Shown: positions 1-12,402, counted from the first letter of the stretch. The stretch: DNA of 64,000 bases from Sapria himalayana (GCA_029783825.1 JAREIK010012127.1:310001-374000); one strand, 5' to 3'. Made by a program: numbers and translations. The notes: generated from the letters alone by a model not told the origin.

Positions 1-837
1 CAACTACACTTGACAATTTTTTCTAATATATACTTTTATTCTTCAATCTTTAATTATCTTAAAGATGTAAAATAATATGTTACTTAATGCATTTGTGCTT
101 TCACCTTTGTTAGCATCATACTCATGAAAATAAATATAGACCTACACATAAATTTCATCTTATGAAAGTCATATAAGATAGAAATACTAGCAAAATTGTC
201 ATCATCTTACTAGTCTTCCCCACTTGTGTGTGTTCCATGATATACTTATCATCATCTTCCATGATTAACACATGACACACACAATATGATGAAAATCCTA
301 TGTTAGATGTTCTACTTAACTCACATATTACTCGAAGGTTAGTTCTTATAGAAATTACACAATGAATTAGTCTTAATTATATTTGTGTTTTTATCTTTGT
401 AAGTGTCATATTTATAATGATTAAACTTATCTCAACTATGAGTTTTGGCACATTGATTTATCTCACATGTTAAGATTAGAAGAGTGATTATTTTCTTTTT
501 ACCATACCATGTGAGTGTGTCTCGTGACCTATCTATCATGGTTCATCACGACTAACATGCATAAGTCTATGTGTTCATGAAAACTCTACTTTTCAATTCT
601 ATTTTATATCCACAACCATCAACATCCAAATACAAACATAAACTCATAAATTTGTTAATTCATTACAATATAACATATTTACTAACCCTAGTTATCAATT
701 TAATCGAACATTGGGAAGGAAATCACATAAGATGTGTTGAGAGATATGTTGTGGGCTTGAGGATTCCTCATGAATACCCAAGTAAAAAATCTAAATAATT
801 TTTTCTAATTTCAATAAAAACTTACTTGTATTTCACC

Positions 838-1920
838 GGACACATTGGTCAGCTACTCTTCTCAGCGCACTAGAGTAGAAAGAAAGCAACGGAACCACTA
901 TAAGCTCAAAGCTAAGTGAACCAAACGGAGTCAGGCCGACTGAGTCCGGAGCTGTAGGCTCTATTCTCTATGGCAGCCTAGAAAGCAAGGAAAGGATAGT
1001 TTGGTATACTATCAACAAGTCTTTCTCTTTTGTATGAAAGTTGGAGGACTCGTAATAAAGCAAAGCATCAAGGATCCTTGGTCTCTTTAGATAAATTCTA
1101 GGTGCCTATACATATGTTTATCATCCATAAAAGTACCCACCACCATGAGCAAGTATGCATGATCACCAAATCACCCACGAAATGAATGACGTGTAGAAAG
1201 ACTCACCAGCCTAACTGAGCTTACGTAAGAGCAAGGTAACCTCACCTCGCTTTTCTTTTCTCTCGTCGTCATCGGGTTGCCATAACTTTCTTCGATAGCC
1301 GATAGCCTAGAAAGCAAGAAATGGAGATGATCACTATGTTCTCTATGCTCTTCGTACGGACTCTCAGCTTGTCTCTCCTTAGCAAAGTCGACCCTTTGTT
1401 AAATTTCACAGCCTGGCGACTGGCTAGAATCAAAATAAACGAAGGTAGGCGTAATTCCTCTTCCGTCCCACGCCACAAATAAGTCATGAGATATATTTGC
1501 AAGAAGCTAAGAATAATAAGCATGCAGCCTCAAACAGCTCACACTATGGTGAAAAAGGTGCCGTGAAGATCTAGGAGTGTGAGTAGTACGAGCTGAAAGG
1601 CTCCCATAATGTTTGGAGGGAAGGGGGCATCTAACCAGCTCGCGTGGTTCACTGGTTCCACCAACTAGACCATGAGAGTGACGGACGATTCACTACTTAT
1701 TTCGAAAGTGCAGTGATACTTTAAGCCCCTTATTTTCATTCTAAAACTCACCACGGGTAGATAACCATGATTGAAGGTGTGGTGAAAGACAACTAGTGTA
1801 TGAACAAGGGGAAGGGTATTTTGGTCATTATCCACCTACAACCTTGGTCACCCGAAGGGTTTCATTTAAATCCTTCCCGCCCAGCAGTTGTATAATGCTG
1901 GTAGTGATGGGACCTAAAAT
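838..1920. other. Plant mitochondrial DNA insertion (NUMT), about 1.1 kb
   Basis: Base composition changes sharply here, from about 30 percent GC to near 45 percent, with the phrasing typical of plant mitochondrial intron and spacer DNA (repeated 'agaaagcaa', 'gagcaaggtaacctc'). A group II intron domain V is recognisable at 1581-1618. The left edge is set where similarity to the other LTR copies ends, just after 'tatttcacc'. The right edge is uncertain, between about 1915 and 2050. The open frame on the minus strand at 1269-1523 is not a recognisable protein. I could not name the mitochondrial gene; a nad-gene intron is the likeliest source. A plastid origin seems less likely because no plastid gene is recognisable. 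Confidence 0.6.
1581..1618 (+). other. Decayed group II intron domain V
   Basis: The 38 bases fold as the conserved domain V hairpin: a 5' strand beginning GAG.AGTACGAG, a GAAA tetraloop at about 1594-1598, and a 3' strand CTCCCATAATG ending in TTTGGAG. Intact plant mitochondrial domain V begins GAGC. Here the AGC triad is changed to AGT and a pairing base on the 3' side has also changed, as expected for a nuclear copy no longer under selection. Domain VI and the following exon cannot be delimited. Confidence 0.55.
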
Positions 1921-3099
1921 AAGGCCGATCAAATGTCAATAGAAAAATACAACTACACTTTCCTAAATAGGATAAAGCCATGGGGTGGCACCGTGGTTTG
2001 TCAAACCCAGTCTTCATTCAAATAGGATAAGGCCAGTCTTAGATTTGTTCTAAATGGGAATCAAAATTTTTTTGTCTATAGTTCTTGACATTATGGTTTC
2101 ATGTTTCTATCAATGTTTCTATCTTCATATTTTTTTTAAGTATTTCTTTTATACCTTGGGTTTCCATATAATATTGTAAGTTGAAATTCATGACATTAAC
2201 TTAAGATCAAAACTTTATAATGTCTTTGAATCTTCTCTGGATCATTTATGTCATTACGTTGGGAATGACTATGACTAATACCTTTACCCATGGTAAGACA
2301 AAGTTGTGACCAAGAGATTGGATGTGATTTTGATCTTGGTTTTCTGAGCAAAGTATTATGGTATTGAGATTATCATGGCTAAGACAATTACTATTTGTAA
2401 TACAAAGTTATGATACTAGTATTGATTATGGTTTTAGTGTTGGCTTTCTGAACAAAGCATCATGATAGTGAGATTGTCATGACTAAAATAATTACATTCT
2501 ATAACACAAAGTATTGACATTAGAGTTGGATGTAACTTTGGTGCTTTCTCTATGGAGCACAAAATTATGATATATGAAACATTGTGACACTTGGTGTTTT
2601 TACTCTTTATTGAATAAGTCATATCTCTAAAAATTTGTCATGACTATTTGTATCAATGAGTTACTTGATTATCATAATGAAAAAAATAATATCACAACCA
2701 TTAAGTATTTTAGAGATAATATGGCTACAACTCTAAGAAAATATCATGTGATATGATGATTATGTTGCATAGTCAAATAATTATCAACCCGGTGGTAGCT
2801 AGAGTCATGATATATGAAGAATGTCATGATTATTTTTGTAGAGTTAGGATAAAAAAAGAATACCACAACTCAAGAAATATTATTAAAGGTGTATTTCCCT
2901 CCCATCAAAGCCTTTGTTTGATTGAGTCTACCAATTTCACTAACAATCCTTATGATTTCACTAATATTTATCAAATTATCTCAAAACAAGAATTTAGTAA
3001 AACATATCAAATAAACACTAGAATAATTATACACATCAATGAGATAAACTCTTAAAATATTCATAAATATTTGGTACATGGAGTGTCAAAGATCAATCG

Positions 3100-3330
3100 C
3101 TCAATCAAATTTACAAATAGTATTATTGAAGATACTTTGGTGAAGGTTGATAAATTTACTTTTTTGGAATATTTTATTGTGTTTGATATAGATGAAGATC
3201 AATATGATCTTTTGATCTTGTGAAGATAATTTTTAGCTATGGGACATGTATTTTTTAATGTTAAAAAGAGAAAATTCATATTCCATGAAGACAAAGATTA
3301 AGTAAAATTCAACTTCTACAAAGACTTTTA
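3100..3330 (+). pseudogene. Athila-type Ty3/gypsy protease-region remnant
   Basis: Translation of the plus strand gives VKVDKFTF at about 3139-3162, then a stretch matching the 'FIVFD..ED' and 'FLAMGHVFFNVKK' positions of the Athila pol N-terminal (aspartic protease) region, up to about 3320. Stops interrupt the frame and the upstream part with the catalytic Asp is missing. It lies in the core between two opposed LTR copies (3095 and 4430). Its plus orientation agrees with the right copy, so it may be the last piece of an internal region, but the rest of pol is absent. Confidence 0.55.
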
Positions 3331-4429
3331 GAATATAGATTATGATTGCAAAGATTATTAAAGAATATATAGCCTCTTATGTACCATAATGATATAGAAA
3401 ATAGACTTTTGATTGAAAGATTTTATAAAATAGTGTTGACCCAAAGAAGATAGATAAGATGACAAAGTATATGAATCATGGATTGAAGAAAATAGTGAAA
3501 ATGACAATGAAGAGGAAGACTGCTATGAAGTCGCAATAATCTTTGAAGGCATGACTTCTAGAGAATATAAGTCATATAACTTATAAGACACAAATGACAA
3601 GGATAAAATGATGAAATTTTTGATTCAAAAATACTCAAAAATTATGGAGGAGATTTTTAAGATTGCAATAGAAGTACAAGTATAGGAAAGGTCTCAACTG
3701 ATCATTGATATCCTGAAAGAGAAAGATAGGGTGAAAACAATATTTGTGAAACATCTAGAGGTAGATAAAAAGACAGTAGGTGCAATAAAAATAGTTAACA
3801 CTTCTATGAACACCTAAACTTTACATGATGAAACAATTATGAAAGCCATAGTAGTAGACAAAATCATGATTAATATGATCCATATAACTACTCCACAAGC
3901 TTTGACTATATAATGATTCATGACATTTTTCAAAGAAACTATAGGCAACAATACCATTACATTTTTCAAAGAAACTATAGGCAATAATACCATGACATTT
4001 TTCAAAGTCATAGTATCCATGAAAATTTTTTTAGAAGGAGATATGCTAATTAATTATAGGATGCTGAAGGATAAATCAAGAAAAAAAATCGAAAATAAAA
4101 ATTATTTAGAAAAGTTGGCCTAGACAAATGAAGTTATTGACCAAATTAGAAATCCAATATATATCTAGTTATGGATGTTAAAAAAACACTATTTGAGAGG
4201 CAACCCAAAGATTTTTTTTTTGTGCTATTTGAATATTTGATGAATAAATATGTTACACCATAACCCATACATTTCATAATAAATATCAAAATTATACACC
4301 CCATTCTAAAATAAAATTCAATCATAATACTCAAATTTAGTTGTAAATATTATAAATGTGTACTTATTTTGGCATGGATATTTATATTGAGATTTATTGA
4401 TTGAGGATGAACAATACCCTTACCGCGTG
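3331..4429. other. Core between the opposed LTR copies, no recognisable gene
   Basis: AT-rich sequence continuing the decayed internal region. An imperfect direct repeat at about 3920-4005 (three copies of a unit reading TFFKETIGNN on the plus strand) accounts for the small open frames at 3814-4020 and 3920-4123. No domain was recognised. Confidence 0.4.
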
Positions 4430-6089
4430 AGTTTGTTTGGCACTCACATACTGAATTTTTGAGTAATTTGACGAGTTTATCTTGTTGTGTGATTATTTAT
4501 TCAAATATATATTGAAGAGATTTCACTAAATCTTTGTTTGGAAAGAATTTGACAAATATTTAAAAAATTATAGTGATTTTAAGTGGATTTAATAAATTCG
4601 ATGAGGCTAAAGGTTGGAGGGAAGAGAAACGATGAAGAATTATAATAATTCCTTTGTCATGATTTGGGTACACCTTCTATAATATTTTTTGATTAATTTC
4701 AATATCCTTTATTTAACTATAACTCTCTAAAAAATAGTTGTGATATTTTTTGTTCAATATAACTCTACTAGTGAGTTAACATAATGATTTCACTATGCAA
4801 CACAATTATCATGACTATAATATTTTCATGGAGTCATAATCATATTATCTCTAAAATACTTAATAGCTATGATATTACTTTCTTATTGTTATATTCAAGT
4901 ATTTTACTTATACAAATAATCATAGTAATTTATAGAGCTATGACATATTCGATGCAGATCCAAAATACTAAATAGTTTAAGTTGTGATATTATTTTTAAT
5001 CATGAGTTTTTATTCCAAAGAGCACTTACTCAACTGAGGCTTTTCTAGTACCATGTACTTTTTCTATAGAGAGAAAATACTAAAATCATAACCAATTCTA
5101 GGAACATGAGTTTGTGTGAGAATGAGTAATTATCTCAGTCATGATAATCTTAGTATAATGAAACTTTGCTTAGAAAGCTAAGATCAAAGTTGTAATTGAT
5201 TCCAGTACCATGACTTTGTATTATAAAGAGTAATTATCGTAGTCAAAAGAATCTCAATGCTACAATACTTTGCTCAGAAAGTCAAGACCAATTCTAATAC
5301 TATGACTATGTGTCATAGAGATTAAAAGTATCCATCATGGTTATTCCTAGTGTTATGACATCAGTATTCTAGAAAAGATTCGAAGATATAATAAAATTGG
5401 GACCTCAAGTTAGAGGTGTCAAACGGGCCATGCCATGTCAGCACAGCTCAATTTTTGGTGGCCCAATTAGGCCACTGTGCTATGTCATGGCCGACATGGT
5501 CAGCCAATCTGAGTTTGGCCGAATTTGGGGTGGACCATGTTGGACCATGCTAAGTTAAGCTAGTTCTGGCCTAGTTTTTCTAGTTTAGCCTAGCCTCTAG
5601 CCCTACTTCTCTAGCATAGCTAGGACTTTGAATTTGAGACTGATTTGCATAGTCACACTTGATTCACCATCTCTATCTCAAAATTATGGATTAATTATTT
5701 TAATTTTTTTATAAATTTCATATTTTAAGTCACCACTTATGAGTTGCGAGTATGATATTATATTATTTATTTATTTCACATAAATCACAAAAATATTATG
5801 TAATATAAAAATTATTCATTCATCATTCAATCTAAAAATAAATAAAATAACACAAAGTATCAAAATCTCAACTTACAAATTATAACAATAACATAAAATA
5901 AACATCATCAATCTCAATAATAACAATAATGTAAGCTCAACTATCTCAATATCAATGTTGACTAGTATGAGTTTGTAAGTGATCATCATCATGTAATTGT
6001 CTGATGGTATCACTAGCGATGGGCTCAACCTCTTCAAAGTCTCATAAGTCATCATTTGTCGGCAACTCATCCGCTCTTATTTTAGTATG

Positions 6090-7750
6090 ATCTTTATCTT
6101 GGATACCCAACCCCGAATCCTCCTAATCCTTTATGTATGCTAGTACCTCAATGATATCTGGTCATAGTCTCGATCTCCTCTTAATTAAATAACACTGGAT
6201 AGGTATCATCTTAGATAGCATGGGATAGGTGGACTCATTATTTCCACCATTATAAAATATTAAGGTTCTTATTATTATTATGTGATAGGATTGAGCAGTA
6301 ATTAGTATCTAAGTATCGAGATAGTTTACTCCTATTCAATGAGCAATCCCATCATTTATCTCTCACTAACTAAATGGAGAAGTGATCATCTCTAAATAAG
6401 GTATCCATGTTCATACTTAGAGCCTAACTACTACTACCATAAATAGTGTCGTAGTACACAAATAACTCAGTCAACTTCTTGTGAATGAATCATTTAGGTT
6501 GGTGTTTTTGGTTCATGTATGAGAATACATATGTCAAAATATTCTCTACTCCTTCCACTTTAACCCTAGGGGCCATGCAGGCAGCCAGACAATATAGAGA
6601 TGGAATGGTAGACTATTACTTTAAGTACTTTTTTCCATTTCAAAAAAGTCACTAAATATTGGGTCATCTCTAAACATCCTAAACATGCTACAAATATTAC
6701 ATATGCACCTGAGTGCAATGCAAGTGGTGAGAGTATAAACAGACGAACACATGTTTGTCATGTAATTTAAAAAACTTCAAAATTTTCATAAATGAAATTT
6801 ATGTATCCTAGTCTCTGTCATCAATAATAAATTCGTCACTCTTACAATTAACATAGTCGAATATCATGTGTTCTTATCTGACACATGACTCCAACATCAT
6901 GTATATGTAATTCCAAAGGTATCTCACATTTATTTGGAATCTCTTCTTCTTTAGACTAGCATACAAATATAGACTACCAAACTTCTATTGTTTGCTAGGC
7001 ATCCAAAAATTTTTAGTGAGATATATATTTTTTCTAAAGCAAATGAAACAACATTCATCCACACTTGTATTATGAGGTTAATGATGTGAAACATGCATCT
7101 AATATGAAATTTTTTTCCAAATGGCCCATCTCTAAAGGTCATAACAAATATATTAATGGTTATTCCATTGTTAGAGGCATTATCAAATGTGATACTATAT
7201 ATTTAATTTGAATATTATTTTCTCTAAAAATTCTCATCATGCACTCATTTATTGCCAGACCATCATGAAGATGGAGAAACTCTAAAAATCCTAATATTTT
7301 TTTATTTAGTATCCATTTAGAATTTATATAATGGGCGGTGAGGCATGCAAAAGATGCATCATCATGTATAGTCCATATATTGGACATCATGGATATCACG
7401 CTACTATTACTCCAACATTCATTAGTTATTATTTGTTTTTTTAATTTATAATATTTTAGTATGTCATTCATAAATGTGGACTTAGGAATCATATGATATG
7501 AAAGTCTATAAATAGGTTTGTATGATATTGACTACCCTTAGATCCTCCAAAAATCTAATTGAAATACCCATTGTGGTAATCATTTCGACCATGTCTTTTC
7601 TCCCCAACCCATTGTGGTATATAAAGGGGTCAACATAGAAGCTGAACTAGATCCAATCTCAAAGATCTCACAACTCAATTGGATTTGCCTAGGATTTATG
7701 CACCATGTTTTTTTGTGCACTGTTCGACATGCCTCTTTAGGTGCTCAGTT
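6090..7750 (-). pseudogene. hAT transposase relic (BED finger, core, hATC)
   Basis: Read on the minus strand. A BED-type zinc finger tail HLKRHVEQC lies at 7717-7744, followed at about 7560-7640 by MVEMITTMGISIRFLED, which matches the region after the linker in plant hAT transposases. The open frame 7492-7160 contains the core segment with SNIWT, LTAHYI and KKILGF. The next frame (7142-6951) has the CMFHIINLIIQ motif of the catalytic core. The hATC dimerisation segment (YPMLSKM, then RRSRL.PDIIEVL) is at about 6120-6250, with an internal deletion removing the IP..SVASE..FS block. Stops and frameshifts separate all parts, so no active protein is made. Same family as the relic at 24.4-26.2 kb. 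Confidence 0.8.
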
Positions 7751-8646
7751 GCACATGTACTCCTACAGATTAATATTTTTTTATAATATTTGTATTATGA
7801 CGATTCTTCATTGACACTCTTATCATTTTTATTTTGTATAATATTAAAGTGAAGTCCAAACTATAGATTTTCTTCTAGTTTTTTATTTTTTAGATGTTTA
7901 GATTAAGACCATGAGAGAAAACAAGGTTTTGGTTACCTTGGACATTTTCGTAGTATTATCAATATTAAAATCATCTTTGTTTATGTTAATGTTAATCATT
8001 ATCATTAATTTCACTATTTTTCATTTTAGATATTTACTAGTTATTTAATTATATTCTAAATTCTATTTTTAAATTAAATATTCTTTGATATTAAATTATT
8101 AATAAAAATTAAAATTAAATAACTAAATAAAATTTAAAAAATAATAGATCTTTGGCTGTTTATGGAATGCTGATTGCTGATGTTCGATATTGATATTTAT
8201 AGTCCACACTTGAGTCTCACAACCGAGAGGCCATAAGAAGGCTGAATGTCGAACCAAACTTTAAGAGGAGAAGAGAGAGAGAGAATAAGGATATGATAAA
8301 TAAATAGAAGAGAGAGAGGTGAGAAGTGAGTGAGATTGAGAGGTAAGAGAAGAGAATATATAGATATTAAAAAGATTATAAAAATTATTTTTTTTTATTT
8401 TTTTAATTAATTTTTAGGGCAAAAATCTTGCAACCATTAGATTTTATACCCTAGCCATTGGGGGTGCATCCAACGGCTAAGGTAGAAGCGAGGGTGACTA
8501 AGTGAGGCTCGATGGGAGCTCAGCTTGGTCCAATTGGACAGCATCTGAAACCCAGCCTAGTTCCTAGGCATGGTACCTGACCATGCAGCTGGACCATCCC
8601 TTCAGGCCAGACAATTGGGTCATGCCTAGCCTAGCATAAGGCTTGA

Positions 8647-8671
8647 CCCCCCCCCCCCCCCCCCCCCCCCC
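8647..8671 (+). repeat. Homopolymer of 25 C
   Basis: Twenty-five consecutive C inside the right subterminal region of hAT-1, preceded by 'gcttga' and followed by 'atccagc'. It may be a real expansion or an assembly/consensus artefact; homopolymer length is unreliable in most read types. Confidence 0.9.
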
Positions 8672-10149
8672 ATCCAGCATGACATGAGATGTGCCTCAAG
8701 CTAGTACGACATGGGTCCAGGCATGATTTTGGACAGTGTTGTGTTGGGCCATGCATAGCTTAGTCAGGATGTGCATCAGGCCGGGCCTAAGCTTCATGGT
8801 CCACTTGACACTTCTACCTCAAGTCTGTACCATGACTTCTAACTTAAAATATCATATAAATTTCTAAAATATAAAAATGACATTTAGAAGAATTGAATCA
8901 AGAGAGAAAAAGAAAATGGGGAGAAATATGAACTATTCATGCCAAGAGCCAAAAGCAATGCAATTCCAACCCTCATATATGAAAAATCCAAGGTAAACAC
9001 AAATAATCTTTAATTGGAATTAAAATTATTTACTTATATTTTACTTGGGTATTCATTGAGAACCCTCAAATTCATGAGATGTTGCTTAATATATCTCATA
9101 TGATTTTCTCTCTAATATCTAGTTAAATTGAGATATAGGATTGGTAAATGCACGTGTGTTATGATAAATTAATGAATATATAAGTTTGTATTTGTGTTTG
9201 TAATTTTATTTGGATGTTGATGGATATAGATGTAATTCAGAACTAAAACTAAGAGTTTTCATGAATACACAAGTTTATGGGTATTGGAAATTATGAATGG
9301 TGATAGATAAGCTATAGGATATACTCATCTAGTATAGAAAGAAAAAAGTAATAATTATTTTAATCTTAACATATAAGATAAACCAATATATGAAGATTCA
9401 AAGTATCAATAAATTTAATCATTATGAGTATGATGCTTATGAAATCAAAAATATAAGCATATATTAGTCCAATTCATTATGTACTTTCTATAAGAATTAA
9501 TATTTAAGTAATATAAAAATTAAATAAAATATCTAATCTAGGAGTTTTACTATAATATGAAATTCATAAAAAGATGTATATTAATTATCATGAGTATGAT
9601 GCTAATAAGGCAATTATTTTAGTACTATAGTATTTTACTTTTTAAAAGATAATTAGAAATTGAAGAATATAATAACTCTTGCACATAATGATATGTTGCT
9701 TCAATATTAAAATACCAAAATGGCAAATAAAAGGAAATCTTCCTTAGTCATGATAGTCAAAGGATAATAACCACATTGTATGCTAAGAGGCCATATGATC
9801 ATTTTAATATCAATTTATCTTTCATCCAATAACTAGATATAATATTAATCAAATACTATAGAAATATCAACATGCATAAGGACATAAGCCAACCCTAAAG
9901 TCTGAGTATATTTCTGAAGATTTAGTATATTTATTCAACAATAGTAGTAGTTAGTTCTCTATTGGTTGATTGAACCATCTACACAATCTTTATAGAATTG
10001 ATATTTGAACTTATGTTCATTTTATTACTTATACAACTCATATATTCGTAGAGTTACATTGGATGAGAGATTCTTGCCCAATGAGATTTTGAGATCTTAT
10101 TAACTAACAATAAATTTAGCATACCCACAAAGTTGCATAACTTAGCCCA

Positions 10150-11340
10150 ATACTAATTGGTAGTAAATATATGTAATAACATTTGTATCATTTATAATTA
10201 GTTGACTAAATCCATACAAACTAGGGTTGCCTCATATTTAGCCTCATTGTTGGAAGTTGGAAAACCAATGTGAGTTATACGTCTAACCCTTCCAGATCAT
10301 AGATTCCAAATATAAAATGATTATAGATCTAACTTGATGAGATGCACAATCTTTATGTAGTGTCCAGCAATCATCATTGTCAACTTCTTCGAACTTGAAA
10401 ATTTCTACTAGAGAATCAGCAAGAACTTATCATTGGGAAACTAGGCAGAGCATGTATAGATTCAAAATTTGCTAAGTTTGATATCTCATTTTATTAATCT
10501 TTCTGATATACTTGGTCTCTGCAAGGTTTTCCATAGCAGCATGCCAATTAGCATCACTTTAATATGTATTTAGAAGTAATAATATAAATTTTTAGAGGCA
10601 GCCCATAGGGCATATTCAAACTATTCTAGTTAGGAATGCTATATTTCTAAAATTGTTAAAGTCTAATAAGGTTGCTCTCGCATTAGCTTTTGATACTACT
10701 AGATAGATGATTATGATGCTCACATAAAGGGATATTGATATTGAGAGATTATATTAAGTAACCTCTGATTTTAGAGAGAGCATTGATGTATTTGTTAGTC
10801 CACCATATCCTTTTAATCATCATGATGACAACAACAAAAAAGTCGAGGCATTTGTTGACCATGAAAGAAATTTCTTGAGAGAACCAAACTGACCAATAAG
10901 TTACTGAATGTCTTTTTCAGATGTAGGAACTAAAAAATCAAGAAAGATGCTATGAGTTGACATGGGTTGGTCTATATGTCTCACTAGATGATCATGTATT
11001 TGATCTTAAAAGTGTATTTTTAAGGTTTTACCATAAAAAACATATTACTTCATTAATCATAATGCTTTATCAATATGATGAAAATATTTTTTTCCATTTC
11101 TTTATAAGCATATTATCAATATATATTTTCAAGGTCTTGTTGAAGAACAATGAAAAGATTTGAATTACCTACTTTCAATAGGTAGCATGAATACTTTTAT
11201 TCCAAATAACTTTATGTCAAAATAGAATAAGTAGCAAGTGTGATGAATGATATCTCTTCTACATCTAAGGATACATCTAGATCTAGTAATAGTTGAAAAA
11301 AAATATAAAGGAAAGATATTAGTTAGCGAATAACTTGAAT
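10150..11340 (-). pseudogene. Ty3/gypsy (Tat-type) reverse transcriptase and RNase H relic
   Basis: On the minus strand the order is RT then RNase H. IDNMLIKK at about 11100-11125 stands where functional elements have the catalytic YVDDM; here one Asp is Asn and the Tyr is Ile. The connection motif SEKDIQ.LIGQFGSL is at about 10885-10925, and LYVSIIIIYLVVSKA at about 10690-10735 matches the start of the connection/RNase H segment. GFPTSNNEAKYEATL at 10220-10265 matches the RNase H block. Stops and frameshifts occur throughout. This is a dead fragment without visible LTRs, and it is oriented opposite to the LTR-like copy it abuts. Confidence 0.7.
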
Positions 11341-12149
11341 ATGTTTTTTTAACATGGTGTTATTGTGACCAGGGCATTGGGGTGAGAGTAGGACTATCCA
11401 CATCTCAACACTTAGAGAAGTAGGCTGTGGGAATCAAACTATTATTCCCAAGGAAGCATGAACCCATCCCCATCACATGGGTTATTAGTCATGAGGGTAA
11501 AATCTTGATTAAGTTATTAGACTTGAGAGTAAATCTTCCCACCTTTTGCCAAAAAGGCTTTGCTTCTAAGAGGAGAGTAAACCTATGTCAAACTACTATG
11601 AGATTGTTACTTGACATACTAGTGTATCACATACAAATATATCACTATTGTTAATAAGGGCTACCTCAATTCTTTTTTTCTTTTTTAGATAACATGGCAG
11701 TGATAGATATATACTTGTCCAAACATCTAGTCACATTTCTTCAATTAGATTAGTAGAAGGATATTCACCTTGGAAATGACAGATAACATGGTAGTGACAA
11801 GATAGTCACATATAGTTAGATGACAAGCAATCATGTCATCTAGCTAATGAAAAAGATTGTTTTCTCATATTCTTACTAATCATGGAATTCCAAGTGATTC
11901 ATTTTTTGAGCTAGCAACTAACTATGCCGAGGTTTTATGGTGTTATATGGGCCAATATATTCAAGCATCATGAACTTTATGTATTATGTAACTTGGTTAT
12001 CTATTAATGGAAGTAAGATGTTGGCTAAAAATGCTATATTAACTCCATTGAATCCTAATTGAATTATTTTTGGAAAGCTTAGTACATCAATGGAAAATTT
12101 CATTTGCTTTGAAGGTCATTGTTTGCCATAATTCTACTAAGATTGAATC
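11341..12149. other. No gene recognised
   Basis: A locally GC-richer segment (about 11350-11660) holds a 75-codon open frame at 11427-11654 with no recognisable domain. The remainder is AT-rich. A polypyrimidine run 'tttttttcttttttag' occurs near 11675. Nothing here supports a functional call. Confidence 0.4.
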
Positions 12150-12309
12150 TATTAGATGAAAAAAAGAGGGTGAAGAAGAATATGAAGAAGAAGAAAACGA
12201 AAAAGAAGAAGCACATGAAGAAGAAGAAGAAGATGTTGAAGATGCAGAAGAAGAAGAAAAAGAAAAAGAATAAGAAAACGAAAAAGAAAAAGGAGAAGAA
12301 GATAATGAA
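12150..12309 (+). repeat. Purine-rich GAA/GAT simple repeat, left half
   Basis: Nearly pure A/G on the plus strand. One frame reads as a Glu/Asp-rich, Lys-containing string with a single in-frame stop. It ends with the 16-bp sequence agaagaagataatgaa (12294-12309), which recurs at 18909-18924 at the start of a similar repeat. It therefore looks like the left half of one simple-sequence tract split by the LINE. The long open frames on both strands here are low-complexity artefacts. Confidence 0.7.
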
Positions 12310-12402
12310 ACCAATGAATGCTAAGAGAACCAAAAAATGCTCTCAACTTATAGAGAGAGAAAACTCCATCTTTGTGCAAAAAAGCTTGATTTGAAGCCAA
12401 AA

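Larger units (their letters stand above)
1..3095 (-). repeat. LTR-like repeat, copy L (antisense, interrupted by mitochondrial insert)
   Basis: This stretch, without the insert at about 838-1920, is an inverted copy of 4430-10115. Reverse-complemented, bases 1-835 align with about 9045-9750; bases 2160-2550 align with about 5100-5410; bases 2600-3095 align with about 4430-5040. Identity looks like 60-75 percent with many small indels. The sense 5' end of the repeat is at about 3095, where similarity stops against 4430. The repeat is called an LTR because another copy (22.6-28.95 kb) is followed by a decayed primer-binding site and an Athila-type gag. Open frames inside (for example 571-798 and 2753-3055) are not shared between copies and are taken as chance. 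The copy starts outside the window. Confidence 0.6.
5411..8816 (-). mobile_element. Complete hAT DNA transposon (hAT-1), non-coding now
   Basis: The element begins TAGAGGTGTCAAACGGGCC and ends with the complement of TAGAAGTGTCAAGTGGACC, giving imperfect terminal inverted repeats of the plant hAT type. It is flanked by perfect 8-bp target duplications, CCTCAAGT at 5403-5410 and 8817-8824. Subterminal 300-400 bp on both sides are GC-richer and full of 'gccatg' and 'catggc' motifs, likely transposase-binding sites. The interior holds a minus-strand transposase relic. The uninterrupted target is visible in the related LTR copy at about 23557 ('acctcaagtcg'). Length 3406 bp. Confidence 0.9.
4430..10115 (+). 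repeat. LTR-like repeat, copy R (sense, split by a hAT element)
   Basis: Without the hAT element at 5411-8816 and its duplicated target, the copy is about 2.27 kb. It starts at about 4430 with 'tgtttggcactcac', the point where similarity to copy L begins, and ends near 10115. There a sequence 'aaatttagc' sits at the same place as 'aaattaggtgcc' in the copy ending at 28952; both resemble a decayed tRNA primer-binding site of Athila elements (typically AAATTTGGCGCC). It contains the degenerate 'TCATGAC..TTGTATTATA' motif series at 5100-5330. The following DNA (from 10.15 kb) belongs to a different gypsy lineage on the other strand, so the original internal region has been lost. Confidence 0.55.

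Noticed and set aside
571..798. 75-codon open frame
   Set aside because: Not preserved in the other copies of the same LTR-like repeat.
8260..8345. GA-rich tract as a GAGA-type regulatory element
   Set aside because: It lies inside a dead hAT element with no gene to regulate; short GA runs are common.
12087..12400. Several overlapping 75-91 codon open frames on both strands
   Set aside because: They are Lys/Glu- or Ser/Phe-rich readings of a purine repeat in different frames.
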